64,000 bases of DNA from Paragonimus skrjabini miyazakii (Eukaryota > Platyhelminthes > Trematoda > Plagiorchiida > Troglotrematidae): contig JTDE01002004.1 of NCBI GenBank assembly GCA_014338405.1, positions 57,432 through 121,431 on the forward strand, in the 5' to 3' direction. Positions 11,301 through 24,600 of this stretch are shown here, piece after piece. Under the pieces are notes generated by a model. It was not told the DNA's origin. It ran no database searches and saw only the letters and a program-made list of their open reading frames with translations. Within the stretch, counting starts at the first letter, position 1. Each line of letters begins with the position of its first letter. Made by a program: the position numbers and the translations under genes.

Positions 11301-14300
11301 GGAATAATTTATAAATGTTCACATGGAGTGGAGCGATTAGTTCTCATGTCTTCTGGTACACAAGTTCAAAATCTGTTTGAACAGCAAGCTGAATAAAACA
11401 ACAGGGTTAGACAGGTACAACATTTATGAGATAGAAAATAGTTCATTGGGAAGTTCGTGGACTGCGTGAATACTCATGAAGATCCAACAGTAGTTCTAAA
11501 AATGGAGATCGGCTGAGAACATACCACCGAGGATTTTATTCGCGCAAACCTCACAAAGGGTAGGTTAGCGCAGCTTATTAATACTGGATTAAGAACTGCG
11601 CATTATTCTTTAGCTCACTAAATTGAATTGATTTTTAGACGCAGGGAATGGTGAGAAAAGGTTTGTTTTGTTATCGAAATGATTAACGTTGAGTAAAGAA
11701 GGGGTACTTGCGCTTGTTTTGCTCACGTCGCAGTCACACATGATAGTGTTCACATATATAATAACGATCAATCAGTTTGCAGTACTAGCAGTGTAAGATG
11801 TTGGGCACAGACAAACCAAAACGTACATGAAGATTTAACAGGAAACGTCATGTTAACTTGCACAATACCGAAGAGTTTGAAAAGAGGGTAGACTTCAAAT
11901 ATGTCTCTGGATGGGTTGTTTTCAGTTGCACGTGTGGTCACTTTGGTCATCAGTTCACTTATTCGTTAAAGGAAGAGTTAAATATTCAAAGTCTGAGGTA
12001 TCTGGTACCACTACATCATGGACGTAGTTAAGTCCTGTGCCTAAGATTCTGAAATGCGTCTCATTATATGCTTAGTTTTATACAAACAAGGGTCTCAGGT
12101 AGAGCAGTTTGAAAGCAAAGCACACCACTAATTGTCAAGTGACTACGTAAACGTTAATGATCAGTCGGTGACTGGTCACCCAGTTTTACCCAGTTTTACT
12201 CTCAGAGTTTCTGTTTTCTATTTTGCAACGGAGTAGCTTCGAAGGAGAATCGTCCAATCTCACTGCTTGCTCTTTTTTCAAGGATTGTTCATATTTGATT
12301 GGAATGTTAGCACATAAATTATTCGAAATATGATCACCCGACACTATTCAGGTGCAGAATGATATACTAGTTGGACTGAGGTTTAGTGTTTCTTTGTAAA
12401 ATTTTTGGGCGTTGCTTCCTTCACCACTGATTATCTTACGAATATTTGGTGGGTATAACATTCTTTGGAAGTTTAACCTGAAACTAAAATGAACATAACC
12501 ATAAAGGGAGAATTTAATGTCGCGCTATACGCTCTATTACTTTACTATACACATGTATTACATGTGGTTGTGCAAATGGAACACGAACAAAAAAGCCCCC
12601 GTGTATGCACATACAAACCTGCCACTTTCTATTCGAACTAGCGCATCAACGTCATTCCTTCTGGCAAGCTCGTTTCGTAGTTTTCGGAATGTGCGTCGAC
12701 GTATGCTGGTTTATAGATATGCCATTCATTTGAAAACACAACCTCCCTGTCTTTGTATTTTGTTATATGTTATGTTTTATCGTTTAAAATCAACGACGCT
12801 TAAGCACATCATGAGATTGTCTTGTGCAGTTTGCTTTTTGTGTTATATACGTCAAGTATCATGGACCACATAGTGTCATTTTGTTTGATAAGAGATATAT
12901 TTACGGGTAAAAGTCACGGGCTAAACCTTTAAGGAAACGGAGTAAATAAGGCCTATCGTTTTTGCTTGTTTATGATTCAGATTGCCAAACCTGACAACTA
13001 GCTATTGCAAGCTACAACATCCACATCCAAATACACCTCTGAAAAGAAGCACACAACTTGAGGTTCGCTTTTGTTGGAACCCGTCGGTAATGTTAAATCT
13101 TGCCAGAACTTAATCCTGGAAAAGTTTCACTGATGAAATCCAATACAAAATCCAAATGTAAAGCTCATGTCTATTTTAGAGACCAATTCTTACAAACACA
13201 ATCAACTATTTTGCAATCGCACTTATGTTATTAATTATGTACATTGATATATGGAACACGGTTGAAAATTATCGTAAGTCAATGTTTTTCCCATTGAATT
13301 AACGAAACAACTAATTTCGTTATATTCGGATGACACACTTTTTTCAAACATGACGCTGTAATTAATGAGTTTGTTTGTCTCCCACGCATTTCAGCGCTTG
13401 CTTGCACAAGCAGTGAACCATGTAAGATGCGACAGGTGTTGCGACGCATCCATGGAAACCAGTTGTTGATTACGATAAATTAATTTTATCAGATTTCGTA
13501 ATTTTTAATGAGCTACACTCGCGTAAAAATGTACAGCTGTGGTTAGCGATGTAGCAATTAGTTTTGGCTACCTGATAACATTTGTTTAGAGCAACATGTC
13601 TTTATCTACTGGGTAGGTATTTATTTAGAAATATAATATTTTATTAAGAAAAATGCCATTCACGATTATTTGTGCGGAAATCTACCATATTGCGATAGAG
13701 TACTGCTGTACAGTTTACGTTTTGTGTGTGTTAATCTTGATGGAACAAATGACTTTCATCAGCTGGTTACGGCTTCAAGTTAGACTAAAATGAATCGTGT
13801 TTGTTGACGTACAACTGTTTCTCCCGCTCCCTACACAAACGCTGAATTATACTCGTAACGTTTTCGGGTAAAATTTCGTAGATCAATCAGCTTAAAAAAG
13901 ATAGACATTTTGCTTTTACGTGGACGTGATTGTACATTTCTGAGGAAAGTTTGCAGTATCAGATAAACGTTAGGGTCCGGTTCACATTCTTACATAATCA
14001 TTTACGTCTTCGGTAGCTATTTACCGTCTCAGGAATGACTGTTGGCCCAGAAACTTTGATTTCATTAACTAACGTCGCTATGACAAAGGGGTTCCTAGTA
14101 CCTCTGTTCTCCATGTAGCACATATAGTAAATGAGACAAAGTGGTTTCGAAAATGTGATCAACATGGCAGTGCGTGGTAACAATTCTGAACACTCGAATT
14201 GATGTGCTTTTCAATTTTTGCTAAAATTGCCAACATGCGCACAGTTCGGCAAACTACTTGTTAGTCCAAAAGCTATGACAGAAGAAAACTTACACAATTT

Positions 14301-17300
14301 TGGAACGTTTCAAACCAACTTCAAAAGATTCGTTCAGTTTAAGGTAAGTTGGAAAATTTTAATGCGAATAGTTGGCAAACGGTTGTAGTGTGATTATTGA
14401 CGTGCTATATTTGCCAGAAAGGAAATATGAATGTTTAATTGGCGATAAGTTTTGAAATTTAATTATTGTCTGCATCACATGCACACTTTCGAACAAATCG
14501 ATTAAGTTTACTTATTTGGAGCAGTTTGTCCCCTTGATGAAGTTGAATAGAACAATAAGAAGATGCAGTTCATGTGATGTTTTCCGAAGTGACACATTCT
14601 GATCACATATGGATATATAGCTAATTTTGGGCGAGTGAAAACTCTACACTTATGCTTGAGGAACCAAAAGTTGACAAGCCCACACAGTACAAGTCTTCAC
14701 TTGATTGAAGATAGAGCTAATGTCTGCGGTATTTTTGACAAAGACAAGGTAAATTTAGGGGGACAACTTGAAAACGGCCAAAACAGCTGTTCACGCATGT
14801 CCAGATTGAGTGGTATCCTAGTTCTACGGTTATCGAATGTAGTTTTCTATGTTGTGACATTTTCACACAAGATAACCGCGAGATCCAGCAAATCGATTAG
14901 AGAAGTTGAAAATTACTTCCGGTTATTCTTACGGCATTTCTGCAGGTTGCATTGCTCTTTAAAATATAAATATTGTCTCAATCAAAACTTTACAAACAGG
15001 AAAGAGTTAACTAAAAAAATACAAACAAGGGCGCTGTTTCACTAGGTGATTTCGGTTATTCAAAAATGTCCCCGAGATTGAAACATCTATATGAATTTAA
15101 CCGAAATTCTACAGCATTTATAAAAACATATTTCGTCGACAATTCCTGCGTTTCAGTCAGAAATCTTTATGCATTCTTTCTAGGTTTAGTTTTATATGTT
15201 GGCAAAAAAACAGATATCAGCAAGTTGTATATTACTCACATATGATTCAAAATTACCACGAACTTTCAGGCTGATTTACGTCAGAAGTAGTTCACTACTC
15301 TAGTTCTAGTTCGGTTACAATCGGACAATTATGTATTTGCTGATTCGGAGAATGAATTGAGTTCGGGGTGTTCCACATATGAGGTGAGCAAGAATACTAC
15401 TACCTCCGATTAATTCATGTTAGGTGTGCTCACTTTTACATATCTATCGGAACTATCAACAAATATCCCAAGTAGAGAGTTACATATTATTTGTCGAACA
15501 AACAACGAGTCTTTAGCGAAACATGAAAGAATCTGACGACGTAAATACACGTCTATAATCAGTTGCCTGGTAATTCTCAAGAAGGTCTGTTATAAGAGTT
15601 AACATAACACATAATTCTACAAGTCTTAGATACGGTATACCAGTAGTTTAGAAAACTGAGTTTCAGGTTGTGTATACCTTGAGGGAGTCTATTAAAAACG
15701 TCTTCACAAATCAGTTACAAACAAAGTTTTTAAGGTACGATATCAGTAGGCTGAGAACTTTTGAAACTCAAGAAAACTTCATGCTTAAGGAAAGAGTCAT
15801 GGAGTGTACTACAACTGTTTTTGCAAATAGTTCGTAAAAGAGGTAATAACTATCCAATGCATTTGAGGTATATTCGAAAAATTTGGACAGAGTGGTAAAC
15901 GTTACATCTCAACATAGAAAATGACTGTGTACCTCGTCACTTAGCGTTTCATTGCTTGTTAACGTTTTCAGTGTCAGCCCTCCTTATAATGGTCATTGAA
16001 ATACTTGCTCGAACATCACCAATGGACTCCTACAAATAACTAAACTATCATCGAGGTTATTCATCTGTGTTTTTAGTTCACCAGGCATTTTAAAACAAAT
16101 GATATTGAAATGTTTACCAAATAAGCCAAAAAAGCGGACAATAGATGATGTGTAGTACGTGTATAATTTAACAGTATTCATTGTTCTGCATGCGTTAGCT
16201 CCATAAACGATTTTGACATTTTGTCCCATCATTCCATTATCCTGATCTACCAACTCTTGATTTTGAAAGTTGGAACAGGGATTTCATAACTATCAGTGAT
16301 TCTACAGCTAACAATTTCGCTGTTGATTATTTCATCATCTGCTTTCGGTGAATAAATCGAAAGCCATTGTTCTGTAACCAGCGTGAAAATGAACCCAGCA
16401 CACATGACACTTATTGATGGATTTTATAACATAAATCTTTTGTGGACATAAAATACAATGTATCTTTGAAATGTAGTAGACGATTACTATGACCGACGGG
16501 ATTAATAATCGTAACTAATTGCGTAGGTTATTGAAGGAACACTAGCAAGCAGACGGCTTCAAAACCTGGTTTAAAAAAAGTTAATCAGGGAAGATCAAAG
16601 TAAGCATTTGAAACTAGTAATTAAAATTTCACTGCTGTGGTTATTATAATTCAGTGCGTAATTGGTCAGGTTTTGATTAACTTCCCAAAAACACTTATTT
16701 TATAGCAAATTCTTCTAACGATAGCAAAAATACTCAGAAGCACGGCGGAACATTAACCGTTCAAAAAACATGGGGTTGAAAGAACGTGTTGTTCGATGTT
16801 TTACACGTCTACACAGTGCGGTAGTCCTATGCTGTAGTTTTGAAGTTGATAAGTGCCCAGTTTACCTCAGACAGAATGTTATAAACATATGTTAAGGCAA
16901 AACACGCGGCACAAGTGGTTTACATAGTTTCAGTTTTAACCGCCAAAGTAATCCCTGAGTTGGTGACAGTTTCTTTGATGATAATCATTCAGCTTTCATA
17001 TAAAAAACCCTCCATGTGTATTCAGAATTTAAGAAATGGCATTACGATAAACTTCAAACGAATAACGTATTATTGACTTATTTATAAGTATGCCATGTTA
17101 AAACACTGTTGTTAGGGAAATTGGCTTTTTACATCATGCATACTATGTCATATTGAAGGCACCGTCACAATGGACTTTATAGTAAAGTATTGACAGTTGA
17201 AACAAAGAGCCACGTTAATAAAAAATGCGCTTTTGTGATCAACATAACCCACGCCACCATTATGATGACTAAACTTTAAGCCTCGCGGACTTCTGGATCA

Positions 17301-17360
17301 ATTGCAATGTAAGCAATAATTTAACTACTTCCTTACTACAAGGTAATTTGTAAGGAACGT
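5393..17360. other. Long unrecognised intergenic or intronic stretch
   Basis: About 12 kb in which no protein family, RNA gene or clear repeat was recognised on either strand. The longest open frames are short (the longest is about 136 codons, near 14635-15045), have no recognisable motifs, and look like chance frames in AT-rich DNA. Small exons of unknown genes cannot be excluded by eye. Confidence 0.4.
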
Positions 17361-17366
17361 AACTAA

Positions 17367-17948
17367 GTGGCTAGCCTTCATAACTTCACTTCTAGCTACA
17401 GTGCTGAACTAACGTCATTTTGTGGGTTACCTACTCAACAAACTGCACCAAGCTATCGGAATAAAATTGACGGAAATAAACACTTTTGTATGGTCTACAG
17501 AATGGATATGTTTGCCCCATTTGCGTGTGCATGTCGATATGAACCACGGTAGGATAGAATTCACTGAAGTTGCGGACACCGTTGGACAGGTTATTTATAA
17601 CACAGTGTTACTGATGAAAAAGCATTCTGTTGTGACTTGGTATACGGCTACGAGCGCGTAAACAGACAACGAAATAACGATTAGTGGAACAGTAGATAAC
17701 GGAACGACGTTCAACGGTTCTGAGCAACGGACTACCAAATATGCAAGATTAATACGAATCTTCCCGGCCAGGTCAACCACCCAATGCTAACGGATGAACA
17801 TAGAGAAAAGACAGGCCTCCGGACAGAGCCACTTTATGTCACTCAGTCCGAAGACAACACAGTCACAAACTAGACAACATTTAAAGGGTTTGTGACCAAT
17901 CGGACAACAAGGACAGAAGTGGACCAGACAAAGATCCAGACAGTACAG
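17367..17948 (+). pseudogene. Possible tail of an LTR-retrotransposon polyprotein
   Basis: Overlapping + strand frames at 17367-17661 and about 17740-17948 lie directly upstream of an LTR-like sequence. A segment near 17470-17600 (FVWSTEWICLPHL, then a run ending TEVADTVGQV) faintly resembles the RNase H region of Pao/BEL elements. The match is too weak for a firm call. The position before an LTR is the main support. Confidence 0.25.
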
Positions 17949-18316
17949 TGATGTCCCAATTAAAGGACGATCATGTGGGCGGTATGCCGGGAATTAGCCC
18001 TAGCCTGAGAACGCACGTGAAGTGCGAAGTGCGTAGGCGGGGTGCCAGACGTTGGCACACGGTTGAGAACGCACGTGAAGGGCGAAATGCGTAGGTGAGG
18101 TGAAGTGGTACATGGCCGTGCCGACAATGGTGGTCACTTCGAGCAGAGTGAATTAGGCCTTTCCAAAGGCAAATGAAAACGGTACTATCGGGGAATTGGG
18201 TACTTCCCCGACAAATTTATACCCTCTGCTGTCATGTCCACTATTCCCAACTGGATAATAGCCGCGTTGATTATGTTTTGAGTGTGTTATTAAACCTTTA
18301 TCAATCGTTCAAGCCA
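17949..18316 (+). repeat. LTR-like sequence
   Basis: The segment begins TGATGTCCC and ends AAGCCA, giving TG...CA termini. It contains a perfect 8-bp hairpin (TCGGGGAA / TTCCCCGA, 18188-18211) directly before a TTTATA box near 18215, then an ATTAAA at about 18290. This promoter-then-polyadenylation order is typical of LTRs. It also holds a 34-bp near-identical direct repeat (18006-18039 and 18064-18097). A matching second LTR was not found in the window, so the assignment rests on structure alone. Confidence 0.45.
18006..18097 (+). repeat. Two-copy 34-bp direct repeat, offset 58 bp
   Basis: TGAGAACGCACGTGAAG begins both copies, at 18006 and 18064. Over 34 positions they differ at three or four sites. 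The repeat lies in the upstream (U3-like) part of the LTR-like sequence, where duplicated promoter elements are common. Confidence 0.75.
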
Positions 18317-19116
18317 CGGTAGGCCGACTTTTAAAATCATACGTACCAGAGTAAATACTTACCACTGAAATATTGTTTCATTGTTTGGTTGTATCGTGCC
18401 AAAGTTGGTTTCATAATGCTGCACAAGTCTTCTTTTATGAAGCATGAAGTAAAAGTCAACTTTGTAAAGATCAGATCAAGAAGGCTTTCCTTGGTAAATG
18501 GTAAACAATGTTAGTTAGACGACTTTCTAAGTTGTCAGGAATAATGATAAATACTAAAAAGCAATAGACTCTGGTTCTGTCGATTTCATTCGACACAATA
18601 CCTTGTATATGCTATGGCTGCCTGTAGGTAGCATGTTGTGGATTTGTTGTTTCATGATGGATGGCCTGTATGTTTGACTGTTTTGGACTCGTGCAGACTG
18701 TGTTGAAGATACCAAGTGAGCATCAACTAAAGCAGTTAAATTATTGAATTAATCAGACTGAAGGCGGTTATCACATTAGAGGCAGTGGAAATATTTACAG
18801 TGAATATTGTAAGTATATTACTACCACAATGAGAAACGAATTTTCCCTCATCATCTACTTTATCATAGCTGCCTACTTCTCCCATAATCACTTGACATGC
18901 TGAGATACGTGGGTCATTGCTAATCGAAAAACATGAAGGCAACTAAATATTAACAAACACTAATAGTTGTTTAATGAAGTTGATCAGCCTTCAAGGAGTC
19001 ATGTGCACACTACGGTTAGGTGTCGAAGAGTTTTCAACCAATTTTTGTTCTCACCAGATTTATGGTTGACACTTTCACTACATTTTTCCACTTGACAGCA
19101 AAGTACAGTAAAACGT
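18317..19116. other. Unrecognised intergenic sequence
   Basis: No gene or repeat could be supported. Confidence 0.4.
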
Positions 19117-20126
19117 TCTATCTCATCGTCGTAGACAGCAAGAAATCAGTGGTTCTCAGCGACGCATAACTGCTACACAATCATGAAGGACAAAACCGAG
19201 CCCTGTATAAGAAGAGATAAAAATATATACGTCTAAATTCAAACATACACCATCCAGGTACGTACACCCTGCATTCGTGTACAAACTGTACTTGAAAGTG
19301 AGGTGCCATTAGATTCCTTACGGTTCCCACTACCCCGCGTCATTAAGTGCACTTGCTTGGCAGATAATTCGGCCAAACAATAACATTCACGTCAGTGAGT
19401 TTAGTTAGCCACTATCCCACCTAACTACTCCAGGCACCGACTCTATGAGTCGCCACAGTCCCGTCCCGGGAGGTGAACCCCATCTACAATTCTCTACGCC
19501 AGGTCATCATCTGTCCACCACACACCTTATTTCAGTCAGCCGCAACGTCGGCACCTAGAGTTTCGTGCGGCTGACGACCAACCTGATTTAACAATCTAAG
19601 TCTGTGGGAGTGTAAGGACTGAACGAAAGAACTCGTTTGACAACCACTACCAAATAGCCGCCTCTTAACATCTTCGGTGTTTACTAACTGGTGCCACCCG
19701 ACATGAGCGATCGAACGCAAACACTGATGGTTAGTTACCTGGAGACGGTTCACATCTTCTTCCCTGAGCGGCCATGTTTCGCCGCTGTAAAGTAAGACAG
19801 CTCTTACTGTTGTCATATATACGCAACCATTCCAGCCTCAGAGAGATGCCTCTCTGTCGCCAGAGACACCTCAAATTAGTAAACATCGCCTTAATCTTAC
19901 AGATACGCGCTTCCACTTTATTCCCCACATCTCCGCCGCCACTGCCGCCGCTGATGCAGCTTTCACAGTAGAGCAGCCGATCATCAATCTCCATGACTTC
20001 ATTATCTAATATTAAATCTACGTTATCGCAGCAATCTTGCAGAAGCACTTTGCATTTTGAAGCTGCATAGCGTATTCCAAAGTACTTAGCAGAACACGAA
20101 ATAGCGTCCAGCGTTATTGCAGCCAT
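19117..20126 (-). pseudogene. LINE fragment: end of reverse transcriptase, C-terminal domain and 3' UTR
   Basis: The minus strand encodes the part after the RT palm, KYFGIRYAASKCKVLLQD, then DRLLYCESCISGG..., then AVLLYSGETWPLREEDVNRL and CLRSIAHVGWHQL. This is the common C-terminal region of flatworm non-LTR retrotransposons. Frames break at about 19816 and 19532. The 3' UTR continues to about 19117 and aligns with the + strand copy at 20140-20935. It ends near a degenerate GATGAT-like tail. RT fingers and palm are absent, so the copy cannot mobilise itself. Confidence 0.8.
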
Positions 20127-20139
20127 GTACAGACCATCC

Positions 20140-20935
20140 TGCGTCTATATTTCACAGCTACAAAATGTCGCAGCGAAACTTGGCCACTCAGGGTAGAAGA
20201 ATTGAACCGTCTTCAGGTGTTTGACCACCGATGTCTGCGATCAATCGCTCGTATCGGGTGGCACCAACGAGTTAGTAACGAGGGGGTTAGGAAGCAGGTG
20301 TTTGGCACTGATTGTCAAACGAGTTCTTTCGTTCAGTACACAGACTTAGATGGTTAGGTCATGTACTAAGGATGCCAGCTGGTCGTCTGCCACACCGAGC
20401 ACTGTTTGCCGACGCCGCGGTCGATGGGCGCAAAGTGCGAGGTGGACAGATGATGACCTGGCGTAGACAAAAGAAATCGTTCACGAAGGGGTTGACTACT
20501 GTAGATCGGGTTCGTATTCCGGGCTGGAGCCGTCGCGACTCACAGAGTCGGTGGCTTGAGACTTTAGGTGAGATGGCGGCTAACTGAGCTCAGCGGCGTG
20601 AATGTTGTCGTTGTTTGGCCGAGTTGTCTGTGGAGTGAGTGCACTTAATGACGTGGGGCAGTGAAAGCCATAAGTAAGTTGTCGTGCTGATGGCGCCTTA
20701 CTTTCACCTACAGCTCGGTTGTTTGTTTACAAGGTGTAGGCGCCTTGATGTTGTATGTTTGAACATAGACGTAGCTATTTTTTAGTGGTTAGGTCCCCCC
20801 CTTCCCTTTTTTTCTTTTCTCTTCTTATACAGGGTTTGCTTTTTCTTCTTCGCGGTTGTGTGGCAGTTAAGCATCAGTGTGAACCACTGATGTATTGCTG
20901 TCTTTGATGATGATGGTGATGATGATATTTCCTTA
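20140..20935 (+). pseudogene. LINE 3' fragment, inverted relative to its neighbour
   Basis: Same family as the adjacent minus-strand fragment. It encodes SETWPLRVEELNRLQVFDH, CLRSIARIGWHQRVS, and, after a frameshift near 20340, LRWLGHVLRMPAGRLPHRAL and WLETLGEMAAN before a stop at about 20585. A 3' UTR with a pyrimidine-rich run (about 20797-20850) follows, and a GATGATGATGG simple-repeat tail ends the copy near 20930. Retaining only the 3' end is typical of 5'-truncated LINE insertions. Confidence 0.8.
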
Positions 20936-20947
20936 AGCAAAAGCGGT

Positions 20948-21600
20948 CTACATTTCCTTGACATTCTTCGTTAGCCAAGTCTCATGATCAGTCTTTGCAC
21001 TACGTTTCAGTTTACTACGGATATCTTTCTTACACTTTCCATGTGAACTGCTTAGAGGAATGTACCGTCTAGCTTCTAACAACCCTAAGCATTTCCTTGA
21101 TATCCATGTTTGTTCAACTCCCGTACCCCCATGTCGCATTCTACGGTAGTTGCTTCATAAATTGTCTGCGACATGTCCGTTAAGCAGCTATTAGGATTTT
21201 CGGAGTGAGAAGTGCTAATGCAACACTCTAAGCTGATTTGGTACTTATGCTTTACGGATGATGCAACCAGTTTCTCAACAGCCACCCGTTGTCCAGCAAA
21301 AGTGAAAACAAGACGACAACGTACCAACGCATGATCCAAATCCAAGTAGGTGCTTCAATAAGATCGAAAGTTTTGAATGGAACCACGCCACCTATAACTA
21401 ACTCCATTGTCACTACAGTCGGTTGGAGCATAAGCAGACACCATGAAGAGATTCCTGAAGGTTTTGCGCGTAAAGCTCATTTTAATGAAACCTGCCATGC
21501 GAATGGCGCAAAGTTTGCTTTTACCTGAAATCCAATTTGACTGTGTGGCTGCTGCCGACGAGCTGAGAACCACGCTCACTCCAGCTTGACCGGTAGTGGA
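20948..21600 (-). pseudogene. LINE fragment: endonuclease and linker, internally deleted
   Basis: Minus-strand frames give VVLSSSAAATQSNWI and VSAYAPTD (start of an apurinic-like endonuclease), then jump to SYRWRGSIQNFRSY and LDHALVRCRLVF (end of the domain; the DHALV segment includes the conserved catalytic His). The middle of the endonuclease is missing. The linker (ARRYIPL... to ...KTDHETW) runs to about 20948. It probably comes from the same LINE family as the two 3' fragments beside it, but the intervening RT is not present. Confidence 0.7.
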
Positions 21601-24600
21601 AAACGGAGCACCACCCGAAGTGTATAATCAATATCGAGTAGACAGTGCGGGTGCTGGTAGTTCCATACGTTAACTCCAGTTCTGAATTCTAGTCTCTGGA
21701 ACACGATGGACACTGACATTCAACCGATCTAACGTACGTACGAGAGCAGCCTGTTGCCCTCTGTTTTAGAATGAGAACGTTGAAAACGTCTACATTAATT
21801 CACATTCTAAATCTAAGTGATAGGCGATGGAGACCGGAAGATGGATGCTAAGAGATGGCGTTTACTGGCGCGGTGTTACTATGATCGGCTGTGTTTATTG
21901 TATGAACTGTAGAGTAATGACGATGTGTGGGTCGGGAGGAACCTAGGAGCCAAATTTGAAAGGACAGGGTCATCAGTAGCATGTTTTCGTCTATTCATCC
22001 TGATGTCTGCAGCAGATAATGCAATGCGGAGTAAACTGCGAGACGGCCGATGCAGTATGGGAATATCGTTTTTGTGAGTGTCCACTGTTATATGTGGGCT
22101 GAGATACTTCCAGGACACCAAATATGGATAAGAGAACAATTGGTGTACCCAACCAAAACCTTCGGCTCAAAAGTCTGTACCGCAAAGGTGGTAATGTAGT
22201 GTAAAGAGATGCCAACCTTCTTCTAACTCCTAACCCGAAGTACCTGATGACTGGTTTGTCAGATTTATACCTACTGACCTGCTTAGTATGAGCGACTCTG
22301 TCGGTGTGGTCGTCACACCGTCCAGGCTAGCCCAACAGGTCATCGAGAAGCCCAAGCCATCACACCGCGTCAAGACCTATTCTCATCATGTCTAGTAGTC
22401 ATAAACTTTATAACCTCAAGTGGACAGAACATCGAAGTTAAAAATGCTGGCAAATGTATAAACCAAAAATCCTCAGAAATCGGAAATAGTATCCGGTTAA
22501 CAGGAGGAAATATGCAGTTCGCAGAATACTTTTAACACATTGTTCTAATCATGTATCTGCTCGCAGTCTATGTTAATTTCTTCCCCACGTATTGATGCCG
22601 CGATGAATGTCGTACTACTTATATCCAAAGGCTTAATTGAAAAAGAGGTTAATTTGCCAAATTGTCCAATTACTGTTGGTCATTTCCTAGGTGACAAAAG
22701 AACCTTACACTATTGCAGTTAACTCTGTGAGCGAGTTTGTGGAATACAAGAGACTGTGAAAAACATATCAGTCAGATTCAAACATGACTAGCTAGATCAT
22801 TTTGCGTAGCATCTTAAGCTTTGTGGTAGACTGCGCACTGTTGACGGGCATGTTGTCGCTGCAACTGCTATGTCAAATTGGGTTGAAATCCAGATGTTTT
22901 ATGAACTGGCATCCTTTAATTCAGCAAATCCGTCGGACTACTTATGAGTAACAGATCTGTAATATTATTCTGAAACTTTGTGTGCAATTTGTTTAACTGC
23001 ACATTTTAGCATTCTGAGTAGAAAAAACACATTCGGCAACAGAACTGTACATACCACTGTGACAGAAGCACTAACAAAATATATCTGAGCTTAATAAGCA
23101 CATGATCCACTTAAACCTTCCTTTTTTAGTAAGTGAAATAAGTACGTAGCGAAGACATTTTTGTGGAGGTGAATTAAAACGGTATGTTATGCTTCATGAT
23201 TCGAAACGACGAATTCTGTTACCAGTAATTTTTTCCAAGACCTCCTAACATTTCACCTTTTTATATAACGAACACCACATATGTGAAGCGATAAGTATAG
23301 TGGTAGATATAGATGGCAAGAACGAAGCCAATCACGCTAAAAGTAGTAATACGAACATCCTACTGTAAGGAGACAGGATTGTATAGTACACGCTTTCAGA
23401 TGGAATTGAATAAAGTTATTTACTTTTTGGGTTATTCCCCAATGTTTGGTTTCAAAAACTATCTCTGGTTGATGAGTAAACGATAATTTGACGTCGTAGA
23501 ATCAAAGAACATTTCGCACAAGTGGGATGGTTGCATTTGGATAACATATTTCCAGCAAAAAATCTCTGTTGATATTAAACAGTCTGGCCCTTTTCCCACT
23601 TATCACAAGCACCACTCACATACAAATGTAATTTCATGTTCAGATAAACATTTCGATCTCTTTCTTACGTGGCACTTTACTTTTGTGTTTCGTTCACTTT
23701 ACAATCTGTTAATATACGACAAATATCCCCTCCAAATATAAAACCTGTAAAAAGATTGTAGATCACTGCTGTTCAGAATTTGTTAAAAGGTTACTGCAAT
23801 CCGGTATGACCAGGTCGTTGTTTACACACACACAGCGCTTTATCTCACATATACTCACGTCGTGTTGCACTTGCGCAATCTACGCTTGATAAGATCAACA
23901 AATTTCTATACCGGTAGACTTTAAAGATGTTGTAGTTTAAGTGGTGACAAAGGCAGCCAACGTTGACAAACAGCAAATGCGTCGAAAGCAGGAACCACTG
24001 GCAACTTGAGAAAAATCAGTGTAGTGCTGAAGATAAAGATGTACTTTTTTATCTTGCATCTATAGGGAAGAGATGTCTATACGAACGTTTCTCGTAAAGG
24101 CAGTGGTTTTCTGCTAATCGCCATCAGAGAAAAAAATCTATTTTAAAAAACAAGTCGGCAAAAATCAGTTATTTTTGGTCACAGTCTCTTCGGGCGGAGT
24201 GACTTCCAGGTAATCATGAGCACATTATGACTAAACTTGAGCAGAATTCCGGCTATACGCAGTCTATCGCCGTATGTCTCCTTCATTTTCGGAAAGGTCT
24301 GTGAAACAAACCGATTGTTTGCGAAATAAAATCGTTTATTCCGACGAATCAGGATTAATTTGTCATTATGGAGCTACTGTTAATATTCATAAACTACCGA
24401 GTGAGACAGTGGGGTACATTTCTGACACAATCTTCACTTTCTATGCTGCTGTTTAATTTTCGAAAGTTCGGTGCTGCGAATTATTTTGCGCCTTCACGAT
24501 ATGGTCATGGAAATGTGTGTAAACGTGGTAACGGACGGATTGTGACGTGAACTCATATGTGAATCTGATGAAATCTTAGGCACCACATTTACTCGCCAGT

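Noticed and set aside
12517..12873. 118-codon open frame, Leu/Tyr/Cys-rich
   Set aside because: No motif, and composition typical of AT-rich noncoding DNA.
14635..15045. 136-codon open frame
   Set aside because: The longest frame of the left half, but it has no recognisable domain and no convincing splice context.
20797..20850. Pyrimidine-rich tract as a possible regulatory element
   Set aside because: It is explained as part of a LINE 3' UTR, since the inverted copy has a related stretch.
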